Shown one piece after another: positions 11,827-21,771 of a stretch of DNA of 64,000 nucleotides; the stretch's first letter is position 1; every line of letters starts with the position of its first letter. The notes beneath the pieces are model-generated. The model searched no databases, was not told where the DNA came from, and worked only from the letters and a program-made list of their open reading frames with translations. The DNA is from Lasiosphaeria ovina (taxonomy: Eukaryota > Ascomycota > Sordariomycetes > Sordariales > Lasiosphaeriaceae): assembly GCA_033439765.1 (NCBI GenBank), contig JAULSN010000005.1:682001-746000 (forward strand), in the 5' to 3' direction. The position numbers were made by a program, and so were the translations under genes.

Positions 11827-13293
11827 CTACGGCTGGCAAACAGGAAGCGGCTTCTTCTGCCTCCTTGAAAACTCAGCAAAACGAAAATACATAACTCGCT
11901 CATCCACACGCTTCACAATAGCCGGCATATCCAGCTCCTCTCCCGTTTCCGTAGCAGCAGCAGCAGCTGTACCCTCTTCTATCTCCGACATCAAAACCTC
12001 ACAATCCCAGCACCCACAAAGACGATATTCCTGTCCAAAGTGAATACGGAAGTACTTCCTTGACTTCGCAAACCCGTCATCTAATTTATCTTTGACAATG
12101 CTATCGTCGTGATTGATGAACCGTCCAACACGCTCTTTCATCCCCTTGGCGTACATGCTAGGCGAGCATTGATGTGTGTGCCAAGCGAGGTCGATGTCGA
12201 GTGTGGGAACGACGGTTGTGGATGGGTAGAGTTTCAGGAGTTTGAGGAATTTATCGTAGCGCTCGATGCCGCGGCGCAGGGTGCCCTGGAGTGCTGGACT
12301 GCGAATCCACATGTGAGCGTTCATCTTGTCGACAAAGGCCGTTTGGCGGATCACGGCTTCTTTGAGCTGGATGGCGAGGTCTTTGTCGACGTCTTGGAAG
12401 TGGCTCATGTATTTGCTGGCTTGGTGGTTGGGGTCGAGGGATTCGATTGTCATGCGGAGCTCTGCGGTTAGATCTTCGAGGTTGTAGGCGGTTAACTTGA
12501 CCATTGGGACCTGCGGCTCTGCGTCTGAGGTGCCAGAAGTAGGGTCTACCCAGCTTGAGAGCTGGTCGAAGAGATCGGGTGCTAAGCCGGTGTTGGTCTC
12601 AAAGTGGCGTGCTGCGTCGGCATGGTGGTTGAAGTGCCACTCATTGTTGTCGATGGAGTCGTGGATCTTCTCCCAAGGCATGCGCAACTTGTACAGAGGT
12701 TCGGCCTTGCAGTGATTTTGAAAGAGACGAGGGTTGAGCATGAAGGAGTGCCAGACCATGATGACGTCCAGAGGTGGGAGGTAGAAATGATCTTGGGGCT
12801 TTTCAAGCAGCGCCTTGCGCCACTGGAGGAACCTTACGACGGCAAACTCGAGGAATTTGGGCCATTTGTCTTGCCGCCGATGCCATAGCGTTTTGTCTTT
12901 GAGGGTCTTGGTGTCGCCATTGCGGCCCGTCTTGGTCTCGCGGATGGGTTCGATGCCCATGGCAGCGTCAATCTCTGGTGATCTCAGGATGCACTGGCGG
13001 AGGACGAAGAATACTTCCAGCAGCTCGAGGTGGGCCGCGCATTCTGAAATGAGAGGGAGTCGGAATGAGCCGCTTAACAAGGTGCTGCCGGAGAAGGTGC
13101 TGCTGCTGTCGCTCGACGACTCAAAGTTGAAGATTTCAGGTGCCGGAATGACGGGCTGTTCCTCTAGTGTTTTGGCGAGCTCGAATTTGTGCAGCTTGGC
13201 TGCTAACTCATGGCCATTCTGATAGAAGCGGGTCATAGCCGTCTTCCCAAGAGTATGGAGTGCTTTTTTGTTGTCGATGGAATCGAGGACCAT
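11827..13293 (-). CDS. DUF1399 / glycine-rich-domain-like (GRDP-type) protein
   Basis: Intact intronless frame of 488 aa from the ATG at 13293. Two characteristic blocks identify the family: LPPLDVIMVWHSFMLNP at about residue 175 and PTLDIDLAWHTHQCSP at about residue 360. Each is a D-x-x-W-H motif, repeated as in DUF1399/GRDP-like proteins of fungi and plants. A Cys-rich CGCWDCEVL follows near residue 425, then an alanine-rich stretch and a charged C-terminus. The molecular function of the family is unsettled; plant members affect stress responses. No signal peptide or membrane segment is seen, so a cytosolic or nuclear protein is likely. Confidence 0.85.
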   Translation of the reverse strand: MVLDSIDNKKALHTLGKTAMTRFYQNGHELAAKLHKFELAKTLEEQPVIPAPEIFNFESSSDSSSTFSGSTLLSGSFRLPLISECAAHLELLEVFFVLRQCILRSPEIDAAMGIEPIRETKTGRNGDTKTLKDKTLWHRRQDKWPKFLEFAVVRFLQWRKALLEKPQDHFYLPPLDVIMVWHSFMLNPRLFQNHCKAEPLYKLRMPWEKIHDSIDNNEWHFNHHADAARHFETNTGLAPDLFDQLSSWVDPTSGTSDAEPQVPMVKLTAYNLEDLTAELRMTIESLDPNHQASKYMSHFQDVDKDLAIQLKEAVIRQTAFVDKMNAHMWIRSPALQGTLRRGIERYDKFLKLLKLYPSTTVVPTLDIDLAWHTHQCSPSMYAKGMKERVGRFINHDDSIVKDKLDDGFAKSRKYFRIHFGQEYRLCGCWDCEVLMSEIEEGTAAAAATETGEELDMPAIVKRVDERVMYFRFAEFSRRQKKPLPVCQP

Positions 13294-13842
13294 GATGGCT
13301 GTTTAGTATACTTACTCTTGAAGATAAGATGTCGTCGCCTCTGCTTCTGGTGTTGAGTTTGACTAGTGATTGAACGTCAAGATGGTGTGCGCTTGTTCAG
13401 TTTGGCCCACACTTCAACAAATGTGGTTGCAAAAGGATAACCGATTCGTGATTCGAGATTCATCGAAACTGAATGACGTGAATGAGCTCAAGTCCACACG
13501 CTCCAGACCAGGGGAGAAATCAAACTCTAGTTCTCAAATCTGCCTCGCCAACCCGCCGGGCGCAAATTAATACTGCATGGGTGTGGTGGCGGACAGGATG
13601 CCTAGTTGGTTGACCGAGGCCATTAAATGTCGGCGCTAAACTCAGCCCCAGCATCCATCCTGCAGGCCCCAATAGGCAAACTCCGCACCCTAGAACCCGC
13701 TGCAACTGTCTGCTGGCCTTCTTCCTCTTAGATGGACGGACGGATGGCTCACTGAAAGCACCGCGTCCTGACAAAGTGAAGCTTGGTCACCAAGTTCACG
13801 CAAACAATCAAGGGAGTTTGTCGTCACTTATCGTCGAAAAAA
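13294..13842. other. Divergent promoter region
   Basis: Spacer between the DUF1399 gene (-) and the F-box-like membrane gene (+). It should carry both promoters; no specific box could be defended. Confidence 0.45.
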
Positions 13843-15417
13843 ATGGATTGGGACAATGTCAAAGTCTTCTTGGGCATTTTCAGCGGTTTTATCGCTCCTG
13901 TCTTATTCTTCAGTCTGATCGCGATATTCCGGGAAAAGCAATGGACTGGACGGCTCCGCATGCTCAGCGGGTGTGCCCAATTCATCCACGGCGGCGCTTC
14001 CATTCATCTGTACGCTGCCTTGCGGAAAGCTTTTCACGATGATGATTTCGCGCCTCACTCAAGGGCGCTTGTTCTCAGCACGGGGATTAAGGGTGTCGTG
14101 GTGAGTCTTTGAACAACTCAAGTCTGAAGTGAGCCATCCCTGATCAGCTGCCATAGGGAATCATCGCGGTTGCATGGTCCATCGTTGTTGCCTTGATAAT
14201 GCGGAAGAAACTCACACGCGATAAATATTCATACAAGGGCAAAACGAAGAAGACGTCTCGGGGGTACTTCTATCTCTTCGCGGTTGATGTTGCCATCATT
14301 GCCTGTCTGGCTGTTTCAGTCGCATACGGACGCACTTCTCTGCCGCGTGATTTCCTTGGATGCGACGACTTGTCGCCCAGTCCTGCTCGACTCTTCTTTC
14401 GCGCTGGCCGCGCTATCGGAGAAGATGCAAGTTCCAGCTGTCGACGCGTGCTGGCAACCCAGATGATGACCATCATCGTTTTGTAGGTATAACCTTTCTG
14501 ACAACGCAATCTTCATTGATATCTTCTAACTTGGATTCATAGAGCCGTGATGGTTGTGCAATCCATTCTGTTCTTACCTTTTATGAACCTGCCAACAGGC
14601 CTTCGCGCATCTTTGTTTTTTGTTGTCCGGCTATTCCGAACAGTTTTGTGTCTCGACAGGAGAAGGAAACGCCGAAGAGACGTTGAAATGGGACGAATAA
14701 CGAGCGAGGCAGAGAAGACAAAGTCGCTTGACTCTGTGTTCGGAAACAACGCCATTGCGGCCAACATCGCCAGCCACTTGCACTATTCGGATATGGTCAA
14801 TGTATCTCTGTCGTCCAAGAAAATGCGACGCTCAGTTCTAGTGGGGTCAGAGAAAGTTCGTGACTCCGGTCGCATCGAGCTTCTAGTGGAGAGCTCGTGT
14901 AAAGACGGGAAGAGCGAGTGCTGGGCGTGCGCAAGAGTTATTTGCGTGGTACGTGAATTTCCGCTTCCTTTGATGCCTTGTTGGGCTTCGCTGATCCCCA
15001 TACGTCTAGAGTTGCAAGGTCACCAAGCAAAATGTGAAGGACACGCGGACAATGCAACACATGGCGGGCTGCCACGCCATCTGCACTCGGTGCTACCTAC
15101 TGCGAGCACCCGTGGAACCAGCCCCTTTGCTTGCAACCTTGCACCCAGGCAACCTCTCATTTCAACGCCGTGATAGCGCTACTACGGGTTCAGGGAATGT
15201 AGACTTGTGCTCCCACTGCTTTACCCTTACCCCAGAAGATATCACTGCACTAAGGGAAGGCAGAGAGATGGCTGCTTTGCAGATTGCCCTCAAGAGGCGG
15301 ATCTACTGTGCAAGATGTGAGAAAGCACTGCCAAGAAAGAGCATGAGGTGGTGGATTTGCTCGAACGGGAACCATGAGTGTCATTGGGCGGGTCATGATG
15401 TGGGAAAGAAAAAGTGA
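13843..15417 (+). CDS. Membrane protein with F-box-like segment and Cys-rich C-terminus
   Basis: Four exons, 13843..14100, 14157..14482, 14543..14948, 15010..15417; 465 aa. Introns of 56, 60 and 61 bp have donors GTGAGT, GTAGGT and GTACGT and acceptors ATAG, CATAG and CTAG. The N-terminal half carries four hydrophobic segments (about residues 5-29, 73-99, 118-140, 187-210). After a basic linker (RRRKRRR) a segment near 255-290 (DSVFGNNAIAANIASHLHYS..) resembles an F-box helix set, with the usual shift from SVF to I..HL. The C-terminal 150 residues contain paired Cys (CWACARVICV-SCK, CHAICTRCY, LCSHC, YCARC) that could bind zinc. I infer a membrane-tethered substrate receptor, but the F-box call is by eye. 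I started at the ATG at 13843 because the sequence before it is not conserved-looking and begins without ATG context. Confidence 0.7.
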
Positions 15418-16038
15418 GCAACGAGATCTCAGATATGGTGTTTCACAATACATGTAGCCAACTGGCATTTAAGTATTTGTTGAATTACCACCACCACCGC
15501 TTAACACATTCCGTTTTCTTCACGCTGTCAGCATGTACAGCCAAAATTGAACGAGGACACAAGTGTCAAGCGCGCACTTCACGTTTGACACTCGAACCAG
15601 CAATGAGGACCAGTCCGACGTCATTGACAACGCCTAAGAGAAGGCTTCAACAAAATAAAGAGCCTCACGGTCCCTGAAACGGTAGTGGGCATACATTCCA
15701 TGGCGCAGCAAACTAAATAGATTGACAAATGCATATCCGAACGCGGGTTAGCGCTTTATGCGCCAAGGGTTGGCATGCATACGGCTAGGCTGACTTGGCA
15801 CACTCAAACGGGCAAGATTCGGTCACGAACTGGGCGTCCCAGCTCAGGCTGCCCTTCGGAAAGGAACTTCCCAGGAAACTAGATTGCCGTTCCTCCTCTC
15901 AAGCCTTTTGACCAGCAAGTTGAATTTCTTCCTGATGGCTTTGAATGACAGCATTTGATGTATTCCATTGTTGGATGCTTGTTTGAATTAAACTGTCATT
16001 CTTGATTTTCTTTCGTCAGCTCAAACTTTTCAATCAAC
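15418..16038. other. Intergenic
   Basis: Spacer holding the 3' flank of the membrane protein gene and the promoter of the ZZ-finger gene. No gene seen. Confidence 0.5.
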
Positions 16039-18935
16039 ATGGCCTCTGCAATTTTGAGGGCCTTGTCTGCCTCCAAGTCAGCAGCCACAACGGCCTCAAG
16101 CTCGTCCGGAAGCCATGTCACCGACGCCCCGGCAATCTCCCGGCACGAGATCGGCCCTGCAGCCCACCATCTCAAACATGAGATGTTACGCATGTACTGG
16201 GACGGAGTCCGGCGGGAGCTGCCGCACATCCTCCTCACCTTACGAAGATGGCAGACGAGGGAAGACTTTGCGAAAACAGTGATCCCTGACGAAGAAGATC
16301 ACCTCATCCACGGCTACGACACTTTCTTAGACCAAGTCAGCCACAGTTCACGTAAATTCTCTCAACGGCACTCGGAGCAGCGCGAGCAGGAAGGCGGCCT
16401 GCCTTCGTACACGGAGGCTCTAGCGGACCGTGGCTGGGATGTCTACGCCGAGAGGAAGAGTCAGGGCATCAGAGAAGAAGTACGGGCGTCTCTTCAAGCT
16501 GAAGCAGCTGCAGCCGAAGACTCGGACCAACATGTTCCGCACAGACGTGCCCGCATGTTGCTGCAATCTTCCCAGTTCCTCGACATTGACAAGATCATCG
16601 AGTACCGGGAACCAGAGAAGCTTGTCTCTTTCTGGAAGCGGCCGGCCACTCCGCAGATCACGGCAATGTCCTACGACGACACGCACATGCCCATCTTCGC
16701 TCCGCTGCCGTGTTCCGAATGCAACGACGTCATCCGCGGGTGCATGTTCAAGAACATCCAAGACAAAGCCGTCATTATTTGCGAGGGCTGCTACCGAAGG
16801 AGCCACTACGGCCAAGCAAACTTTACCAAAGTCCACAAGCACTGCTGTTTCGAAGACGCAGTTCCCCCCAAGGTCGGCCGGTCTATCTGCCACTGCACCA
16901 CCATCCGTCGCAGAGATGGTAGCGGCCGACTGAGAACTCTCTTCCCCATCGACCCCGACACGGACAACGGCACTCATCTCAACGAAAAGGCCCGAGTCGG
17001 GAAAGTTCGCTGTGGTCTGCACCAGCTCACTGACATGGTAGCCGAGACCAAGCTTGCAGCGTCGCGTTTGAAGATCGACAAGACTACCACTCTCGACGAC
17101 GCGCGGCGAGACCGCGTTAATATGCTGAAAAAGCTGCAGAAAGAGGCCCAAGAGGCTGCAAGGAGCGAGCAGAAATACCGGCCTGCCAAGGTGAAGAATG
17201 CCAACGCGGTCGATCCCGAGGCGACGACGGCTGAGTTTGGGACTTCATATGGCTTCACTACTGAGTCGACTGAGAATATCCCCTTCTTTCTTCGCGCGTC
17301 TGCAGAAAAGTATCCGTACGGAAACGTGCATATGGCTCTGCGGATTGGGCCGCTTGTCGTTGAGAACGGAGTTAGCAAGTAAGCAAAACGGCTCAAGCCA
17401 TTCACTCCCTGAACTGTCCTGACTTTTACCTGCTACGCCACAGCACCCACGGCGGCGTCCTCATAACCAGCAGAGACCCCCCAAATCTCCAAGTCCTCCG
17501 CGACTCTGCCGAAGACATCGAGTACAGCCTATTACTCACAGGACGATCCGGACGAAAACTCTACTCGCAAATGCGCCCACGAGCCCCGAAGCGGTACAAA
17601 GCCATGACAAAGCAAGTCGTCGGGGGCGCTTTTTGCGGATTCCTAGACCAAGCCGCTGAAGATGCTCTGGTCGACGCCGTCCTCGCCGAAAGCAGACGTC
17701 TCATCGATGAAGGTATTAGCGTGGCCCAAAAAACCACCATGATGAACCAGAGTGTAGAGCGCCTCATAGCCAAGCTCACAACCTACCTCTCATCCCGCAT
17801 CGAAGCCTACATCACCAGCATCGCAGCCCGCCTTCTCGATCCCGAAATCGACCTCCGCTGGAACCCGCAAACAAACAACTGCCAAACCTTTTGCGACAAC
17901 CTCATCGACCGCTCCCTCTTCGGCGCCCTGCTCGCAGCAAACAACCCCCCACCCGAAAACAATAACACCACCGCCATTCCATCCCCTTTATACCTGCTAA
18001 GCTTCGTCGTCCGCCCCGGCGCTTACACAACCAAGGAGAAAACCAAAACCAAATTCGACGTCCCCAACGGGCTAACAGAAGAATACCTGCTCAAATTCCG
18101 CTACGGCCGCCACGACGAAGCAGACATCGTCGACACCCTCTCGGAGTACTGGCATGACTGGGGCGCCTTCGGCGGGCCCATCTACCCCTACCAAGACCTC
18201 TTCCCTTGGGACTGCACGGAAGCCTTTGGCGGGTACCCCGTCACGTGCGGAGCAGAATGCAACCTCGCCAAGCACGCGTGGGCCTTTCCTTTTGACTCGT
18301 TCTCCATCCTGTCGTTGCATCTCGCTCGCGGGAGGCATCTATATCCGCGCGACGAATCGACTTCCCTGTCGGGTGTGATGAGCGATGGAGCGTGGTTCCG
18401 GAACAGGCTGACGGTGCTGCTGGCGCAGGACGTGTTGCTGAAAGCCGCGTCTGCCATGGCACGCTGCGGCAAGTTCAGGGAGGCGACGCTGTGGCTGCAT
18501 AAGCAGGAGGATGAGACCCGTGATCGGCTCAAGTTGGGCGGAATTCATAGGGCCCAGCCGTTTAGTCATCACTTTGAGAAGGGGGCTTATCATTTGTATT
18601 TTGTGGCGGATTGGTCGCATTTAGCTCGGCCGTTGAAGATTGCTGCTTATGAAAAGTTGAGGGACTGGAGGGCTACGAGACGGGATGTGGGTTCCGATCA
18701 GAGTGATATGGATGGGGGTGATGGAGGTGATGAAGGCTGTGGAGGGGGAGGGGGATGTACGGCAGGAGGGTGTGGTGGGTTTGTTGCGGCTGGTTGCTCC
18801 GGGGTGTATGATGCGGATGGCGGGGGAGATACATGTGGTTCTAATTGTTTGAGTACCTGTGGTGGTGATGACGGTGATGGAGGAGGTGGGTGCGGCGGGT
18901 GCGGAGGGTGTGGAGGTTGTGGTGGCTGTGGTTGA
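16039..18935 (+). CDS. ZZ-finger protein with candidate His/Cys (PPPDE/LRAT-like) core and Gly-Cys-rich tail
   Basis: Two exons, 16039..17378 and 17444..18935, 943 aa; the 65-bp intron (GTAAGC..CACAG) joins codon AA|C. A ZZ-like zinc finger spans about residues 226-275 (CSEC, CMF, CEGCYRRSHYG, HKHCC). Downstream, a strand with a His (GNVHMALRIG, about residue 432) and, 160 residues later, NNCQTFCDNLI (about residue 592) resemble the permuted papain-like layout of LRAT/PPPDE hydrolases, in which a His precedes an NC-x-F nucleophile. The intron sits between them. The last ~70 residues are almost only Gly and Cys, ending in repeats of GGCGGCGG. The paired features suggest a ubiquitin-like protease or acyl-transfer enzyme recruited by the ZZ finger, but this is inference. 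The neighbour upstream encodes an F-box-like protein. Confidence 0.75.
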
Positions 18936-20295
18936 AATGTTCGGGTTCTGGAAACCAGGTTGTGTTTGATGAATTTGATCCTTTGTTTACACGTATCAAG
19001 CTATTCATTTTATCCCTATGCAGTGTTCGCACCTTACTCCATCGGACATAAATCAAATTTGATAAGGCATGGGTTATCTCGTGTCAAAACTATTCCCTCT
19101 TACCAACCATCGGCCCATCTTTAGCTTTCCTGATCTAGCCGACTTGCCTCTTTCCTTTATCCTAGCTTTTTCGTCACTGATCTAAGTCTCGCCGTACGAT
19201 CCTGTGTCGCCGTCGTCAGAGTATGTGGCGACATATGCAGTGCTCAGCCACAGGAACCCTAGCTCACGAAGCCATCGGAAGGCGCTATAAGTTGCGTGAG
19301 ACAAAGCGTCATCATGCAGCGGGTTGAAGAGATCGTAGGAGACGATTACGTTGTTTGTTTGTTTGTTTGTTTGTTTGTTTGTTGGGTGCTGCCTGTTGAA
19401 CCCGAGTGTTATTGATAGCAAGAATTGAGACAGCCCAAACAGGTGCTGAGTTCTAGCTCCCGCCGGTCCAGGACCACTATCTGTATCGGAGCCTGGTGGC
19501 GACGTTCAAAATGCAGGCGTACCTCCTAGTCGGTGTATCCAAAAGGCTTCCAGGGAGACATGGGAAGGTGTGTGCGATGGAAATCTGATGCGAGGAAGGG
19601 GGGACGATATTCGTTGGCCCGTTGAATGTGGGCTCTCGGTGCAAGGGACGAGGATACTGGCGCCTGAATCAAGTTCTGTCTTGTGTTGGTCCAAACGGCG
19701 GAATATAGCTCCATCCAGCCGGCGCCGCGGCGTGCGAGCTGAAGGACTACTTTATCTGCGTCAGTTATCATCACTCCAATCCATAAACTACTGATCTCTG
19801 GGTTTCAGTCAATGATTTGCTGCCAGACGGTGCCGGTCATTGCGGAGCCGCGTTCGAGATACCTGTTGAACCACTGCCGGCCGAGGAGGAGACAACGGCA
19901 AAGGACTGGCTCGCGTGGTCCATGCCAAGTCTTGTCTCCCCCTGAGCTTCCCCAATCATTTCAGATAGCGATGGAGGTATGTTTAACATTCGGTAGCGAA
20001 AGAATTTGTTGCCGAGGGACTATAGTTTTTAGTTATAGTTCTTGAATGTTCAACTAGAGAATCTTGCCTCGAACCCATTTATAGTGTCTGTTGTGGGGGT
20101 GCGACCATATAGTAGCTGTTGCCCAGAGAGCCAGGCAACAGGTATCTGTTTTGTCTGCTGGCGTAACGGCACACCGTTACAATGTCCGTATCTGACTCCT
20201 TCCCCCCGACAAAATCATCATCACGTATCCCTTGGCATTTCCAGTCTCGGGCAAATTAGCGAACACCATGACAACACAACATCTCACGCCACCCG
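18936..20295. other. Intergenic with short coding-like relics
   Basis: Minus-strand fragments near 19520-19775 (ADKVVLQLARRGAGWMELY) and 19810-19880 (RQWFNRYLERGSAMTG) look protein-coding and could be two exons of one decayed gene. No complete start or stop model could be built and the family is not recognised. A GTTT microsatellite lies inside the interval. Confidence 0.35.
19352..19383. repeat. (GTTT)n microsatellite
   Basis: Eight consecutive GTTT units in an intergenic region. Confidence 0.9.
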
Positions 20296-21050
20296 ATGGC
20301 GGCATCAAATACCACATCACTTTTAACGTGGTTGCACGGCCCTCGGATTGCCACGGGGCCGAGAGTTCCCCGTGTCCTATTCGAGACCAACGCCGTCGAC
20401 CTGGCGGGATTCATGCAGCGGGGTCTGTTTTGGACGACGCGCAACATGCTGCCGCCCGCCGCCGGACAAGAGCTGCTGTGGAAGGAATTGGCTCCCGGAC
20501 ACGACGACTTCCACGACGACGCTTGCCCCGTCCTGTCCTGGAGACTGCGCGAGTTCCCGATAGGCCGGCCGCCGAGTCCCGCTGGACCGAACGCATTATC
20601 CTTTTTGTACGCCAGGGTCATACGCTATCCGACTTCGGCCTGGGTGACATAATGAGAGGGAACATTACGGTGGCAGGTGTCGAGAGCGCCTTCGGCAGAA
20701 CGGTTTTTTGTTTCGACCCGGAAGGTAATGAAGAGGATGTGATTTGGATATCTAATAGCCCCCCATCCGATCTATGGTGGCTTTGGCCGAGGAGGTCTAC
20801 CGTCCCAGAAGAGGATTCGGGCCTGTCAAGCCGGGACATGGTTGGAAGCGGCCATACCGAGGGGCATCGCTGTGTTGGCTGTCGTCGGGCATCATGGAAG
20901 GACGTCGTCTTGTTGTTGGTGACTGGGACGTTCCGGATATTAGCTCAGGGGCTTTCGATACTAGTATACACAGCTGGTGTAGCGGCACTGTTAGTAGGCT
21001 TAGTGGTTATGATTGTTGTTCCGGGGTACGAAAGGATTCTGCAGCGCTAA
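20296..21050 (+). pseudogene. Frameshifted ORF with C-terminal transmembrane segment
   Basis: Two overlapping frames each look coding. From the ATG at 20296 the frame reads VPRVLFETNAVDLAGFMQRG and on to LREFPIG; from about 20560 the protein-like text continues one frame over (ESRWTERIILFVRQGHTLSD) to a stop at 21050. That second part includes a C-terminal hydrophobic anchor (about 20900-21020). No GT..AG pair joins the two halves, so a single-base indel near 20540-20590 is the simplest explanation, either real or an assembly error. The family is not recognised. Confidence 0.4.
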
Positions 21051-21771
21051 GCGTCTCTACTTCGCAATTGTTTCCTTTTTTTTCCTTTGCTAACAGTCCT
21101 AGACACGGGCGTCATGCTCCACTCACTCAGCACTGTAGAAAGCCTAGACTAGTACTGGACAGGTCTAGCCAGAATAGAGAAGAAAAACTTAACGCTATGA
21201 AAAAAAAAAGAACTACCTCCCCCCTGTTGTAGGGGTCGTAGTTGCAACCCCCACAACACCCCCGCTCTTGGTAGAACTTATTGTAGTCCCTTTCCAATCC
21301 AGCCGTCCATCCCACTTATTCGCAGCAATCACACCTCCGATCCCTGAATATTTATTAGCAGGGGACTTTCCAAGATTTGAAAGGCCTCAATACCTTACGG
21401 CTCCCCCTAGAATTTTCCGCCAAGAGAGGTAAAATCTATTAGAATACCTAGTTTAGAATACTCTAGGCCTGTCTTAAAAATGCTTAGGTACCTAGATATT
21501 AAGGCTTGTCCTAGCCGTTGCATTGATGAGGGTCAACATTTATTCTGCCCAGGTACCACGCCAACAAACATTCAGGGATTAGATTGTATACCGATTTTCC
21601 CTTTCTGGCATAGGCGCATGCAAGCCATCGGGGGAGCCTCGTGCGGCTGAGGCGGCTTCGGGGATCGCTTGTTTTTCCTGTAACATTTAAAGGCGCCAAG
21701 CACGCCAAGCGAAATTGAACTGACCCAAGTCACTTTTCTGCTCCTCCTGAGCTGGCGGCCGGTGTTAGTCC
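21051..21771. other. Intergenic
   Basis: Promoter-side spacer of the 828-aa membrane protein. It contains TAGGTACCTAG-type palindromic sequence near 21484-21494. No gene seen. Confidence 0.45.

Noticed and set aside
16420..17151. 243-codon minus-strand frame
   Set aside because: Antisense shadow of the ZZ-finger gene with no motif of its own.
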